Positions 44,128 through 56,330 are shown, counted from the stretch's first letter. The stretch is 64,000 nt of DNA from Curvularia sp. ZM96 (GCA_022457065.1 JAJGBQ010000007.1:1488001-1552000); one strand, 5' to 3'. Translations and numbers: made by a program. Notes: generated by a model not told the origin, from the letters alone.

Positions 44128-44989
44128 TCAGTCTTGTTGCAGCAAATTGTCCAGACTCGACGTTAGCTTCACGGACCACCTCTTTGCAAGTGTGTCGCGG
44201 AAGGCGAGTTTGGCTTTGGATACCCTTGCTTTTGCTTTGGCTTTGCCCTTGGCTTTGTCTTTGTCATTGCTTTCCAAGCACGTGTTTTGCCAATCTAATG
44301 TGTGGAGCAGGTCCTTGCCCCTGCTTTCTAGGTCTTCGATACGCTCGATGGCTGCTTTTAATGCGTTTTGGAAATCGGATAGGGCCTTGGTGGTTGTGTG
44401 GGTCGCTGCCGAAGGAGTATCTCGCTGTAGATATCGTTGCAGAATGACCTTCAACCGGAGATTGTGCACATGCACTTGCTCCCTTGCTCGGTTGTCGTTT
44501 TTTTAGTAAGGTGTTTCTTCGTTTGACTTCGCTTAGTTCTTGTACCGTCTTCTTGTGCTCGGTCGTGAGTGCTTCAAGCTTGATCGAGAGCTGGACTTGA
44601 GTTGATATGGCCTCGTCATACTGTGCTTTGAGCTCGGCATGACGCTTCTCGATCTCAAGACAAGACGTAGCTGGTCTTCAACGCCTTTGTGGATATTTTC
44701 AAGGTCTTGCTTTTGCTCTAAATCTTGTGAACATCAGTTGTTTCGGTCCCGGCGCAGGCGGCTTGCCAGTGACTTTGCCGAAGACAACTCTCTTAAGAGG
44801 TTCTGCTCCAATCTGGGCAAAACAGGGTGGTTTCAGGGCTGGCAAGGGGTGTGTATTACCTGATATAGGGTTTCCCTCGCTTCTTGGATACGTTTCGGAA
44901 GATATGTTGACGGGGACATGGTCCTTCATCATAGATAAATCCGCTCTCACTGTCGTCGGCGACATGGTCTCAGTGAGAGCAATAGGCAT
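44128..44989 (-). pseudogene. Coiled-coil protein gene with two frameshifts
   Basis: A coding-like stretch starts at ATG 44989 (MPIALTETMSPTTV) and continues through a probable GC-AG intron (44718-44766, GCAAGC...TTTAG) into a heptad-rich coiled coil (EQKQDLENIHKGVEDQLRL). Near 44657-44662 the coiled coil moves to another frame (EIEKRHAELKAQYDEA onward). At a run of seven A/T bases (44498-44504) it moves back, and it ends with a Lys/Ala-rich tail (KDKAKGKAKAKARVSKAK) and LLQQD. One lost base and one gained base restore the original frame, but a stop lies between them, so the intact product cannot be made. Either this is a recent pseudogene or there are two sequence errors. The original family is not recognised. 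Confidence 0.55.
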
Positions 44990-45380
44990 GGTCTTTGACG
45001 CTGATGCTGGATATACAATGAAACTGATTTATCGTGTTTTGAGTTGAGTATACGCGACGAGGCGAGGTATTTATGGCAAGAGAAACTGTATGAAAGTGAG
45101 AGGCAAACGTGAGTGTTGAATAATTGTGATCCAGGTTCAAAATGATCCGATAACGTTAGTGAAGGTGAGGGTGAAAGTGTCGTCATGTCTCATGTCTCAC
45201 GTGCAGGCGCGGACAGACTCAACTTTCAGGCGAGCAAACATATCTCGACCAAGACCTAGAAAATATATACTGAGCCAGAAATTCAACATTGATCATCGGA
45301 AAGAGCAAGGAAGATAATTACAATTTATAGGGGTATATAAGATCGACCTAACACATGTTTCGTCAAAGAGCACGACTCGC
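44990..45380. other. Short spacer
   Basis: 391 bp between the pseudogene start and the end of the GPI protein gene, both on the minus strand. Likely promoter of the former and 3' UTR of the latter; nothing else seen. Confidence 0.45.
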
Positions 45381-46164
45381 CTATAGCGCCATTGCGACTG
45401 CCAGGGCACCAATAGCGCCTCCAACAACCTTCATAGCACCAGTTGGCAGAGGCCCAGCAGGCGCAAGGCCCTTGCTTTCCGTGGGAGTGACGTCGGATCC
45501 AGACTTTGAAGGCGCATTCGCAGCACTTCCCGTCGGGTTAGCAGTAGGCTTTGCTGAAGCCGAAGCAGGCGAAGACGCGCCAGATCCAGTCACCAGAGCT
45601 ACAACCTGGAAGGCCTCCATATCCTGGATCTCGCTCTGAGCAAGCACGGTTGTTGTTGCAGTCTGCGCACTTTCGCCAGGGACGTATCCGCTTTGAGTAG
45701 CGTCACAGGTCAAGTCCGCCTTTGTCATTTCACCCTTCCAACTGCACTTCATGTCGACGGTCCAGGCACCAGGCACCGGGTCGGTGAGGTGAAACTCGTA
45801 TGTCTCTGGGCCTTGGATAAGCGTATAAGGCTCGCAAAAGGTGTAATCTTCGTCGTCATCACTCTGACGGCGCATACGAGGCTTGGGCGTAGGTGCTGGT
45901 GAAGCCGACGCATCGTCTGGAGTTGGGCCTAGTGGGTTTAGCAGGGTCACTGTCATTGAGACTGAGATGCTACCTACGCAAGTTGGATGGTACTGCAGAG
46001 ATACCAGCTGAGTTTGATGGACAAGCGTTCTGGAACGTGGTCGCTTTTGCGTCGGAGCCCACCACGGTGAGGGTGTTGTCAGACTGGAAGAAATTGAGAA
46101 CTGTAGCAGACTCTTGCGCGAGAACAGCGCCTGCAAACAAAGTAACGTAGTTGAAGGAGCGCAT
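45381..46164 (-). CDS. Secreted GPI-anchored-type protein
   Basis: 244 aa from exons 46164-45978 and 45928-45381. The 49-nt intron is GTAGGT...CACTAG with a GCTAAA branch. The ATG at 46164 starts a short signal peptide (RSFNYVTLFAGAVLA). A small domain follows with Cys residues in FQNACPSNS, FCEPYTLIQ, DMKCSWKGE and LTCDATQSG. The rest is Ser/Ala/Pro/Thr-rich, a likely glycosylated stalk. It ends in a hydrophobic stretch, VVGGAIGALAVAMAL, with no charged tail, as in GPI attachment signals. It should sit at the plasma membrane or cell wall. I do not recognise a named family; its role is unknown. Confidence 0.8.
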
Positions 46165-47281
46165 GGTGATGAGCAAGCTAGTGCAATGAGACAGCAGAGA
46201 TGGAATGTGAGTCTGGGGAACGTGGGGATAGAGATATGTGCTACATGTCTAACGCCCTATTTAAAGTTATAAAAAGAAAACCGTACTACCCCAAAAGCCA
46301 CATCCTTTCCGATCTACGCCGAGTCACGATGTCGTTGTGCCTTGCATTGGTGATGATCCATCAGCAAATGTGAGTGGTTATATGCCACGCTAACTGCATA
46401 TGGCGCTTAATAATTCCAGGGGGTGGCGTGTCGCTTAGCAATGGCTGGCAAATCATGAGCAAGATCTTGCAGGGGCACATGGTGAATTATAGATTGGAAA
46501 CAGTAGACTGTTCAAGTGTTATGCGACTGTTCGTGGTGGAAGGGTAGGAATAGTGCCTAGTTTATACGTGCGAGCATCATGGCTAGATCACTGATACATA
46601 CATGAATCCTCTGGCTGCATTCCTAGAAAGTTGCTACAGAACTACTCCGCGGATACAATTTTGTTTGATGTTTCAGTCATTTGGACGAGATAGACAGTCT
46701 CGAAACAGCGGCCTAGTCATAGCATCGTCAACTTATAATTTCATTTCGATAATGCAGATTGGACCACGTCTCCGCGGCTTGCATTGAAAAAGCTCTGCGA
46801 ATTCTAAAAATACTGTGTATGTATTGTCAATCCCGGAACCTGCGCATACCGAACGTTGATGTTCTACCAGTGTTGAATCTCTGTATCCGCCGGATCGCGC
46901 AATATCTCAGTTGTTTCCGTTACGAAAATCCCGTGCGCTTTAATACAGATTACGCCTGTAAATCATTTCACCAACTGCGATATATTCATAAACATTCATG
47001 CTATCCAAATGATTTTGGTTTGCGCTGAACTTTTACCCCTGATATGAACACTTCAAAAGAAAAGCTTGTAACACCGCAACCTCTTCAAGGGTAACAACTG
47101 AGCAACGATTCCAGATAATAAACAAATTTAAGAGCGCCATGCACAGTGGTTCGCCGGGCCGGGTATCACAAGATGTGCCGAGCCGCCAGTCATGATCGTC
47201 CTCCCACCCCCACCAACAAAAAAATGCAAAAGAAAATTTCTGGATGCCACACCACATATCAGACAACGCAAAAACAATGGA
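46165..47281. other. Gene-free spacer
   Basis: 1.1 kb, fairly AT-rich, between the GPI protein start and the tRNA. It contains only short frames. No repeat or RNA recognised. Confidence 0.5.
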
Positions 47282-47375
47282 TTCCGACACCGGGAATCGA
47301 ACCCGGGCCTTGCCGGCGCTGAGCGAACTGACTCTCGATGAGAGCGGCAAATCCTAGCCACTAGACCATATCGGA
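47282..47375 (-). tRNA. tRNA-Glu (anticodon CTC) with a 22-nt intron
   Basis: On the minus strand the acceptor TCCGATA pairs with TGTCGGA (with one G-T pair). The D-arm region is TGGTCTAGTGGCTAGGA and the T-arm GGGTTCGATTCCC. The anticodon stem is TGCCG/CGGCA with loop C-T-CTC-A. After the base 3' of the anticodon comes a 22-nt insert, TCGAGAGTCAG and so on to GCG, at the standard tRNA intron position. The mature length is 72 nt before CCA addition. It reads GAG codons. Confidence 0.93.
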
Positions 47376-48252
47376 TGTTGTTATTTGATGAAAGACGAAA
47401 CGAAAGCAAAACCTATAATCTAAACACAAAAAAATACAGGAAAGCAGTGTTTCTAATCTTTCTTAATCCGTTTTTGCATCGAGAAACAGGGCTAGAAGTG
47501 TCTGCGGTATATATCGCCTCAGCTCGCAAAGTCTGTCGGACCCACAGTAAGGAACCACGCTACCTACCGCACTTGCATGAATCCCAAAAAAACCCATATC
47601 ATTGCGAAAAAATATCCTAGACAACCTTTCAGAAAGTTGCAAGAGTGGTTCCTGGTGACGTAGAAAGTATGGAATGGTTCTATTCCCGTTCAATCAGCCA
47701 CACAAGAGAATGGGACCCTAGAAGTACTAACTTCGCATGCGATTACCACTGCATCTATTCTTCGGTAAAGTTGAAGCGGCTATTAAAAGCAGGACTTAGC
47801 AGGTTTTGTACACGGAGATCAGCCGTCGAACAGTGTTGGCGTTCTCTCGTAATCGCTTTAGTTTGCATCGTTCTCAGTAAAGCACTTAGCGCGCTACTCA
47901 GTCAAGCTGCTGAAATATTCGACTACATACGTGGAAGAAAGTACATTTGCTGCTCTCTGCTGCCTCTTTGAGGCCAGGATAAACCATACCCATGTAGTGT
48001 TTTATGCAGTAATGTGTGATGATCCTGGTTCATCTCGAAAGCCTGTTAGGCAAACATGTATATCTCGAAACATAGGAGCTATGATAGCGATCTAGATGCA
48101 GTCATCATGTAGGCATGAAAAATGATGTACATGGGCTGTTTTGGCTAAAAGTCCGTTTTCCAAAGAGCATTCGGATACACAAACAAAAACTATCACGCGA
48201 TAGAAATATGCATTGGGATTCTACGTAGCCAAAAATTACTGTTAAGCTGGAA
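47376..48252. other. Gene-free spacer
   Basis: 0.9 kb between the tRNA and the 3' end of the coiled-coil membrane protein gene. No credible gene; short frames only. Confidence 0.45.
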
Positions 48253-50491
48253 TCAAATGTTCCTTGTTTCCCTCAACTCAAAATTATCTCCCTGGTCTCT
48301 ATTTGGCGGTTGAGATGCTTTCTTGTGAGCAACAGCGTTACGGAAAATTCGGCGTAGTAAAGCACTGCAAGGTGGAATTGCCAGAACCAACACCCGAAGC
48401 AGCAACATCAAAACGAGTGTTGCGATAACGAGTGTCATTGGACTTGGCTTAAAGAAGAGAATTTCTTGTACAGAGCTAAAGTACTGTAGCACCATAGCCA
48501 GGGGTGTTGTGAACAAAAGCAACTGGAAAACGTTAATATAGTGGGCCTCACAGTGTTCAAGCTAACATACCTCGATATTCACCTGTGTGCTGCGACTGGT
48601 CTTCATAGCCTCTGCTTGATTAGCGCATGCCGCCTCGGCACTTCTTTGGCTTAGTTCGCGCATCTCTTTGGTGAGCACGACATTTTCCTCACTAAGCGCG
48701 TTGATGCGCTCGCTCAATCGATGACTGGCCGCTTGGTGCGTGTTTCTCTCCTGATTCAAGTGATGACTTTGTATGATCAGGCGATTATTCTCTAGTTCAA
48801 TCATATGGTCCAACTATTCTCGTAGTTAGCATAGCTATTGTTCCTTGTTCTCTTTCACATACATGCGTTGCGAAGCGTTTGCAAGAATTGTCGAGTGAGA
48901 CAAGTCTCAACGACAGATCCTCGAGTTTGTCAAATGACTCAGAAATGCTGTTCAATATAGAAGAATAGTCGGAGATGTCTAAAAAGTAGCACTTGTCTCC
49001 ACCTGATTTGGCAAAGCGTTTGTATGCTCGGAGAGTAACCGAAAGTGTGTCACGTAGCTGGCGCAGAAGCTGTATCGTTTGATTAGTCTTTGCCAAAGAT
49101 TTCTTGATATCGTCATCAAGCGCTCCGCTTTGTGTGGTGACATCGTTGCAAGGGTTTCGTGATTTCTGAGACGTCTTAGCCATGACCGAGCGAATTTGCG
49201 GAGAAGATACGTACCCGTGCTTCTACACTCTCTTCAATTGTTCGTACAAGATACAGCCATTCTCGGAACACATACTGACTACGATGCGCTACTAAACGCA
49301 GCCAGTATCTTCTTGCGTCCCAGGGTTGTGCAGACTGGGCAGGCGTCGCAAATTCAAAGCCATATTGGGATGCTCTGTGTCTTCTCAACTCATCGCTCTC
49401 AACAACCTCTTTTTCACTATTCTCGTCTCGGGTGAAAGCGTAGCCTGTCCACTGCAAGTCGCTCCAGCCACAAATTACCAGACTCATATGCCCTTGGTAG
49501 ATTGAATGAGGAACGATTTGACCATCGGGGTTAGCTAGATTGAGGAATGAGAGATTTGCTACAGAGCCATCAGTTTTGGGGTTTGTCGTTTGAGGTGACT
49601 GTCTTAAAAGTAAATGTGCCATGTGAAATTCAAGTCTATATGTGTCGAAGCCAAGTGTCTACGAGTCTGTTAGTTATGGAAAGTGTTTTGTATCTTTAGA
49701 GTGATATATACCGGTACATGTACGCGCATAGAACTTTCCAAAGCCACATGCTTTCGAATTGCGTCGCGCAATGCCTCCACTTGGTGATACCAATCTGTCT
49801 TGGCCAAGCTTGAGATGAAGCTAGGGGTTAGTTTCGAGATGTAGCTATTCCAATGTTAACACTCATTAATCTATGGCTTAACGAGAGATGGAGTGTCATA
49901 GCATACATCATACGCTGGTCGACATTTCGAAGCGTCGGATGCCCGAAGCGCTACATCGAGTTAGATTTGCTATAGCAATGACAGTGGAATACGAACCGGA
50001 TTTTCTAGTATCTCTTGTAGACCACGTGCATCGAAACTGCGTGAGTAATCTCGACTACGTCCAGCAGAGATTTCTCGATCATCTACCCATGCCCATGCTC
50101 GGTCATCTTCAGCCACTAATGTTTCATCTTCTCGTCGTGATAGAAATTCTACAAGAGCCTTGGTTTCCCATAAAGCATTGGATACCTCCAAATCTCCGAA
50201 GAGTATATTTACTGCTTCGCGTTCAGACGCGCGATGCTCTCTGTCCTCCGGCTGCCGTATAACGTCGCTTGTTGCATCGATATCACCCTCTGGCTCATTC
50301 ACATCTTCACCGACATCAATCCAGCTAACGTGGTCTTCGGAAACGGCGCGGTCGTTACAGTCTCTTGTTTTGGAGAAGATCCTGCTCCAACGTCTACCGG
50401 TTCGACCATGCAGTGTTCCCTTTGGGAGTTTATCTCTAAGAGTGCTCGTTTTCCTGGGAAATTGCTTTGTGTTGGAAGCAAAATTTGGCAT
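48253..50491 (-). CDS. Fungal coiled-coil membrane protein, CorA-like C-terminal layout
   Basis: 635 aa from seven exons: 50491-49997, 49950-49907, 49820-49712, 49658-49215, 49165-48863, 48813-48571 and 48522-48253. The six GT-AG introns are 46-86 nt and every phase fits. Intron 4 may instead end 9 nt earlier, adding three residues. The middle contains RNVDQRM, LGFDTYRLEFHMAHLLLRQ, WSDLQWTGYAF and DARRYWLRLVAHRSQYVFREW, a pattern I know from expanded families of uncharacterised fungal proteins. Long coiled coils follow (LRQLRDTLSVTLRAYKRF, then RLSERINALSEENVVLTKEM). Then come hydrophobic segments near the C-terminus (MTLVIATLVLMLLLRVLVLA). The two-part coiled coil and membrane end recall CorA-like Mg2+ channels, but the GMN signature is missing. 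The function is unknown. Confidence 0.75.
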
Positions 50492-51257
50492 TTTCTCTTT
50501 GTATTAGAAGATGACAATGGGCTTTGAGACTATAGGGAAAATTTGGATGTATGCTACAGCAGTCAGAACATGCGTCAGACTGAATCTTAGTGTAGATTTA
50601 GTCATACTATTGCTGCCAGGAAGAGCAGTAGAAGATGATACAAGGCATGAAGAAATAAATGGAAAATATAGGTCAATACGATATCGCCCAGAGAAAGGCT
50701 GCTCTTATAGCCGGATGAAGGATTATGATCCACAACATCGTTGGTTTCGAACCATCAGGCTGGAAACTCAACCGCGCGGCTACAGGATCTTAACATAGCG
50801 TTTAGAACTGAATTCCACATCATGACCTGACCGCACACATTCTTATTCAGACTTGACTCTATAGTCTTGTGTGGCACAGCTTGAAGATCATTTCGGTGGC
50901 TCAGCACTCTGTGCGAACCGCCCGTGATATATTCCAGCGAGCTAAGTCGTGAGTCTAAGCGCTACAGCCATACGGTTGGTACCTGTTCGGGCCGTGTAAG
51001 ATTCTACCACCCGCAGATGGTGGTCTAGACTCCTTTCACATCTTTTGCTGCACATAGCGAAGTGATCAAACGTCAATCGGACGATGGGAGGACGCAAACT
51101 TTAGCGCTAGAGTACCTGTTTGTGCAAGGCGGATAGCCGATATGCGGAAGGGTGGTTAGCACCGATGACGATCATCATAGCCGGATAAGCTCACCTCAAG
51201 CTATCCAAGCTCTCAACTTTTTACACCACCACTCAATTGAGGCAACGCACCCTCAAA
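50492..51257. promoter_or_regulatory. Divergent intergenic region
   Basis: 766 bp between two divergent start codons. No clear elements recognised beyond general promoter space. Confidence 0.4.
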
Positions 51258-52466
51258 ATGATACTCCGAGGTCTCCCTCTCCTCGCCACGGCGCTCAGCG
51301 CCTTCGCCGCAGTCCTACCTCAGGCCGAACCTACTACTCTCTCCACATTCGACTCCCAAGCTCTCCTCGACCTCCATCGCTTCCTCGTAGAAACCGAATC
51401 CATAACCGGCAATGAAAAAGCCGTCGGCGACTGGCTGGCCACCTACCTGCAGTCTCACAACTGGACCGTAGAGCGCCAGGAAGTATCGCCAAACCGATAC
51501 AACCTCCTCGCATACGGCCACAAGCGTGAAACCACCATCCTCTTGACCTCGCACATTGACGTCGTGCCGCCCTACTGGCCGTACTACTACAACTCTACGA
51601 GCGACGAGATCGGCGGGCGCGGCAGTGTCGATGCAAAGGGCAGCGTTGCACCTATGATTATAGCTGCGGAAGGAATAAGAGAGCATCTACAAGACGACAT
51701 CTCGCTGCTTTTCGTGGTAGGAGAGGAAACGGGCGGTGATGGCATGCGCGCGTTTAGCGACTGGTGTAAACGGCCCTCGTCGCACGAAATCATTATTTTC
51801 GGGGAGCCGACAGAGGGAAAGCTGGTCTGCGGGCACAAGGGCATGCTGGGCTTTGAGGTCAAGGCAACGGGCAAGGCGGCGCATTCAGGCTACCCGTGGT
51901 TGGGCGTCAGCGCAAACGACATCATGGTTGAAGCGCTGGGTGAGTTGCTCAAGCTGCGACAGCATCTTCCGTGGAGCGACAAGTACGGCAATACCACTAT
52001 GAATTTTGGCCGGGTCACAGGCGGAGTTGCGGCAAACGTTGTTGCGGAAACAGCGACGGCGAATATTGCTACGCGCCTTGCGGCTGGGACGCCCAAGCTC
52101 GTTCGTGAACTTATCATGAACACGCTCAAGAGCGTCAAGGCAGCTGCGCAAAAGGAGGGCGGTGATTTGGAGGTCACATGGGGTAGTGAAGGCTACGGCG
52201 TCGTAGATATTGATTGCGACATTGAAGGCTTCGACACAATGACCGTGAATTACGGTACAGACGTACCTAATCTCTCGGGCGATCACAAGAGATACTTGTA
52301 CGGCCCTGGCTCCATCTTCGTCGCGCATTCCGCCCACGAAGCCCTCAAGCGCAAGGAGCTTGAGCAAGCCGTTCTCGACTACCGCCGCCTTGTCCTCAAG
52401 GCCACTGAAGTACGCGAAAAGGAGCTACGTGGTGATGCTGTTCATGAGGATCAGATTGAATTATAG
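51258..52466 (+). CDS. Secreted M20-family metallopeptidase (ArgE/DapE/CPG2-like)
   Basis: 402 aa, single exon, ATG at 51258 (the frame upstream opens with TTG). A signal peptide (about 1-19) leads to a zinc peptidase fold. The metal and catalytic residues are visible in order: His in LLTSHIDVVPP, bridging Asp in GRGSVDAKGS, the Glu pair in VVGEETGGDG, a Glu in FGEPTEGK and the last His in FVAHSAHEAL. The lid domain includes GKAAHSGYPWLGVSAND. The length is ordinary for the family. Relatives hydrolyse acetylornithine, succinyl-diaminopimelate or C-terminal dipeptide bonds. The signal peptide points to the secretory route or extracellular space, so a carboxypeptidase or aminoacylase role is more likely than amino-acid biosynthesis. 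Confidence 0.92.
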   Translation: MILRGLPLLATALSAFAAVLPQAEPTTLSTFDSQALLDLHRFLVETESITGNEKAVGDWLATYLQSHNWTVERQEVSPNRYNLLAYGHKRETTILLTSHIDVVPPYWPYYYNSTSDEIGGRGSVDAKGSVAPMIIAAEGIREHLQDDISLLFVVGEETGGDGMRAFSDWCKRPSSHEIIIFGEPTEGKLVCGHKGMLGFEVKATGKAAHSGYPWLGVSANDIMVEALGELLKLRQHLPWSDKYGNTTMNFGRVTGGVAANVVAETATANIATRLAAGTPKLVRELIMNTLKSVKAAAQKEGGDLEVTWGSEGYGVVDIDCDIEGFDTMTVNYGTDVPNLSGDHKRYLYGPGSIFVAHSAHEALKRKELEQAVLDYRRLVLKATEVREKELRGDAVHEDQIEL

Positions 52467-53131
52467 ATTATATATGTAACTATATAAAACATATTAATCA
52501 CGATGCCATTCTTAAGAGAAATGTACCCCCACATTTAGTCTACCAGGAGAAGAGTCTCACTCATCAGGCAGGTCTGAAAGCAGGTGCTCCACGCCTTCTA
52601 TTTCTCCCTCAATCCTTCTCTGCCCGAGTTCGCTCCCTCACCCCTCCATCCAAACGACACCCGACACGAGGTCACAGTGTCGAAGGAGACAGGGCAAGAA
52701 GAGGACTGGATAGATCGAAAAAAGGGAAGAAACGAAAACAGTGGATTGTTCTTGCGCATTTTGGGGTCTCTCAGTGCGGTAGAAACAACAGTAACGAAAC
52801 CGAAAGAGAGAAAACAGAGCCGGCCAGCAATGGAAGCGGAGATGCAATGGCCGTCTGCGTCAGGAGATCTGTTCGTTGCGCTTAGTGTGTGGGGAAGAAG
52901 AGGTAGGAGAGAAAAAAGGGCAAGAGCTATTTATCTGTTTGATGGGGAAGCTCGGACCGCGTGACGGTGATGCGGTTGGTGATATGTGAGAGTGAAGTGA
53001 GAGAAGAATAGAGGAAAAGAAGAACGGCGCTATGCATTTTCACTTACCCAATGCCAACGCCAGTAATGCTAGCCTCTTTGCATATCGTACATCTAGTATT
53101 ACATGGTCATAAAAACGTAAACGTGGCTGCC
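52467..53131. other. Convergent 3' spacer
   Basis: 665 bp between two convergent genes. Purine-rich stretches, no gene or RNA recognised. Confidence 0.5.
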
Positions 53132-56100
53132 TTAGCTGGCAATTGCTGGGACATCGTCTTCCTTCTGCGGCACACCCTCTGCCTCCTGTGCTGCTTTGGC
53201 AGCTTCCGACATGCCCATATCCCTAAACTGCCAGCCTTCTGTCTCCTTAGCCCATTCTTTCCTCTCGCCAAGAATAGCGATGCTGCTTTCTTGGGCACGC
53301 TGGACAAGGAATTCGTCTGCTACGGCTTGCACCTGCTCAGCTGTCACGTCGAGCAAACGCTCACGCCGAGTTTGCAGCATGTCGTCCGTGACACCAGAAA
53401 GGAATTCTCGCATGCCCTCGCGACTGACACTCTGTGGGGCATCTTGACCCTGGAATACGCTAAGCTTGGCTTCCTCGAGATCTTGAGCAGTCCATGTGCG
53501 GTCGCGTGCCCATTGACCGGCTTCAGCCATGATCTTCATGCTGTTCTGGGGGTTAGGGTCGCGGTACGAATACATGCCGAATACACCACCAAGGCCGCGG
53601 GCGTAGGCGCCACCTCCATAGGCGCCACCTTTTTCGCGGATCTCAGGATGCAGTTGCTTGAAGGTAAGGAGTTTAGAGAGAATCTCGAGGGGAGCGCTAG
53701 AAGCGTGGGTGTAGGGCACTGTGGGAACAGCACGAGCGGAGTAGTAGACCTGGTAGGGGAGAGGAAAGAACGACTTTGCGTTACGGGGATACTGCTTCTG
53801 CTGTGACGTTTTTGGAACTGAAACACCCTTTGGTAGTGTGTCTAGGAACCGCCTGAGCGCTTCCTGATTGGGCGTTGAGCTCTCGGTCCCGCAGTTGAGT
53901 GCGACGCGGAGCTGGCTGCTGTTCGCGATGGTAAAAGACTGAATGGCCTTAAGCTTCTGTATGACCTCACTGAGTGACTCTTGCGAGGCCAGGGCAGTCA
54001 TGAGCTTGATCTGAGTGAGACCCCCGGTTTCCTCTGCTAGACGCCCCACGGGAGTTATACCAGCCTCAGCAAACCGCATGGCGTAAGAATGACCAGACTC
54101 TGCAATGGAGCTGACGGCGCCACTTGCGGCACTCTGCAACAGCTCCCGAATCTTCTTCTCCGCTTCAGGTCCATCAAAGTCCGTTTCTTGAATGATGGTT
54201 CGAAGAAGCTCGTACATGTCGGGGATGTTGCGATCGAATGCGTAGCCGGAGAAAGCCATACCTTCCTCATGAGCATCGAGCGATAACGGCGATTGGGATG
54301 AGTGGTAACCAACGGTGATGCCACCTGTCTTGAGTTTGATCTGCTCCTCTAACTGCTCCATTGTCTTGTCTTTGGTACCAAGACGCATAATGGCACTTGT
54401 AAAGAGGGGGATCATTTCTCGCAATTCGTCTGGGAGGTCTTGCAGCTTATGCACAGCACGGAAGTATGTTAGGCCATTTGTTGGAGCCTCGCGCCATTGG
54501 ACTTTTACACCATCCACATCGGTGTGACGTAGTGGTTTCCTCTCCTTCTCTCGTGGGATATCCTTGACATGAACGGTAGGCAAGCAGCTCAGGTCTTCGT
54601 TTCTGGCCTTCTCTTGGACTTCTAGCAGCTGGAGTTCTCGGTCCTCCAGATACTTTTGCGCCTCTTCCGCGCTTGAAAACTGCTTAGTAGTCTCTGCAAT
54701 TTTTGTTGCTAGTCTTTCTTTTTCCTCATTTACCAGCTCTTGACCGAATATCTCAGAAGGCTGCATGGTGAAGGTCAGGGTCTTGTCCGTGAGCAGGTAC
54801 TTTTCAATCAAACTCTCCAGATAGCCTCCCTCAGCGTACTTCCTCTGGAAAGCATCGACAGTGTCTTGCCAGGCAAGAGCCTTGAGCGGGTCGATGCCGT
54901 TGAACCAGCCCGGCTTTAGCCGCTGGAGGATGCCCATGCCGAAGTTTGCTGTCTTGTGCTTCAATGAGAGCTCCAGTTGGTGCAGGATGCCATCCACTTT
55001 GATCTTGTCGAAGCCATTTTTCCGGGAATCAAGCAGAGTGTCCGCAATGACTTGGCGAACCTTGGGTACATCCTCTGCCTTGACCGCATCCAACCCTATC
55101 GAGAAGACTCCTCGCCTTCCTGCGCTATCATAGCCAGTGTTCGCACTAAAGTCTGCTCCGAGCCCGGATTCGACAAGGTTGCGGTACAAAGGCGATCCAT
55201 AACCGCTCATGAGCAGGCTGCTCAGGACACCAAGGGCAAAGTTTTCGACAGCGTCAGCAGTGTCGCCCATGAGCCAAGTGACCGAAGTCTTGTATTGCCG
55301 GTCCTGAGGTACCAACGGATCGAGGGGCCCGGTAACCGTGACGTCCTTGGGGCTGTCGAGAGTAATGGGCGCCTTCACTTCCTGGTCGACAGATATCTTG
55401 TCGAAGCTGCTCAAGCGACTATCCACCTCTTTCAAGTGTTCTTCTAACGGCATGTCTCCATAGGTGAGAATCTTGGCGTTGCTCGGGTGGTAGTGGTCTG
55501 CGTGGAACTTGCGCAATTGCTCCCAAGTAAGGTCGGTGATCTTCTGCGGGTCGCCTCCAGAGTTGTTAATGGCGGGATAGAGATGCTCCTGAAACTTGGT
55601 GTAGAACAAGTAGCTTGCATCCGACATCTGGCCCTTCATTTCGTTGTACACGACACCCTTAAACACGATGCGCTTTGCGTCTGGGTCGTCGGTTTCTTTC
55701 GCCAGCGGGTTTTCAGGCCCTAGCCGCCACCCCTCCTGTGTGAAATCGTTCTCCTTGAGCAGCGGATGCAGCGTCGCATCGAGGTAGACAGACATGAGGT
55801 TCTTGAAGTCTTGCGCGTTGGTCGTGGCGAATGGGTAGCCAGTGTGGTCGGCAAAAGTCCAGGCGTTCATGAAGTTGGACAGGGAGCGGGGAAGCATCTT
55901 GAAGAAGGGATCGCGGATGGGGTACCTGAGCTGTCAACACTTTCGCTTTTGCAATTTACAGAGGTTCGCGAGGATTTGCTCACCTTTCACTGCCACACAG
56001 CGTGGTGTGCTCGAGGATGTGCGGCACACCGGTGGCGTCTGGCGGGTTGGTCTTGAAGCCAATTGAGAAGACATTGTTTGCGTCTTCGCGGGCAATGTGC

Positions 56101-56330
56101 AGGTACTCAGCGCCGGTCTTGTCGTGCTGGAGATGGAGGGCCGTCAGCTCGAGCTCCGGCACCTGCTTGACGCGCTTGAGGGTGAAGCCATGGAGCTGCT
56201 CGCCGACCTGGGGAAAGTTGTCGACATGGGTGACGGCGGCGTAGCAGCGTCGGGGGACGGTCGACAGCCTGTGCGGAGCGACGGCGGCGTTTCGAGAGGC
56301 GTGGAACTGCCGACCAGCAGAGCGCAGCAT
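53132..56330 (-). CDS. cym1: Mitochondrial presequence protease Cym1 (PreP, M16C metallopeptidase)
   Basis: 1046 aa from exons 56330-55984 and 55925-53132; the intron (55926-55983) is GTGAGC...GCTCAG. The first ATG is at 56330; the longer frame opens with GTG. An Arg/Ser/Ala-rich presequence (MLRSAGRQFHASRNAA) fits matrix import. The inverted zinc motif HxxEH is in VPHILEHTTLCGSERYP, with the downstream Glu expected in VVYNEMKGQMSD. The C-terminal half has the second M16 repeat and the Arg/Tyr substrate-binding area (EKGGAYGGGAYARG). Cym1 degrades cleaved targeting peptides and other short peptides in mitochondria. The length matches fungal Cym1 (about 1000-1050 aa). The gene is divergent from the taxilin gene. 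Confidence 0.95.

Noticed and set aside
47645..47971. 108-codon plus-strand frame with a hydrophobic segment
   Set aside because: No splice partner, motif or sensible composition; looks random in AT-rich spacer.
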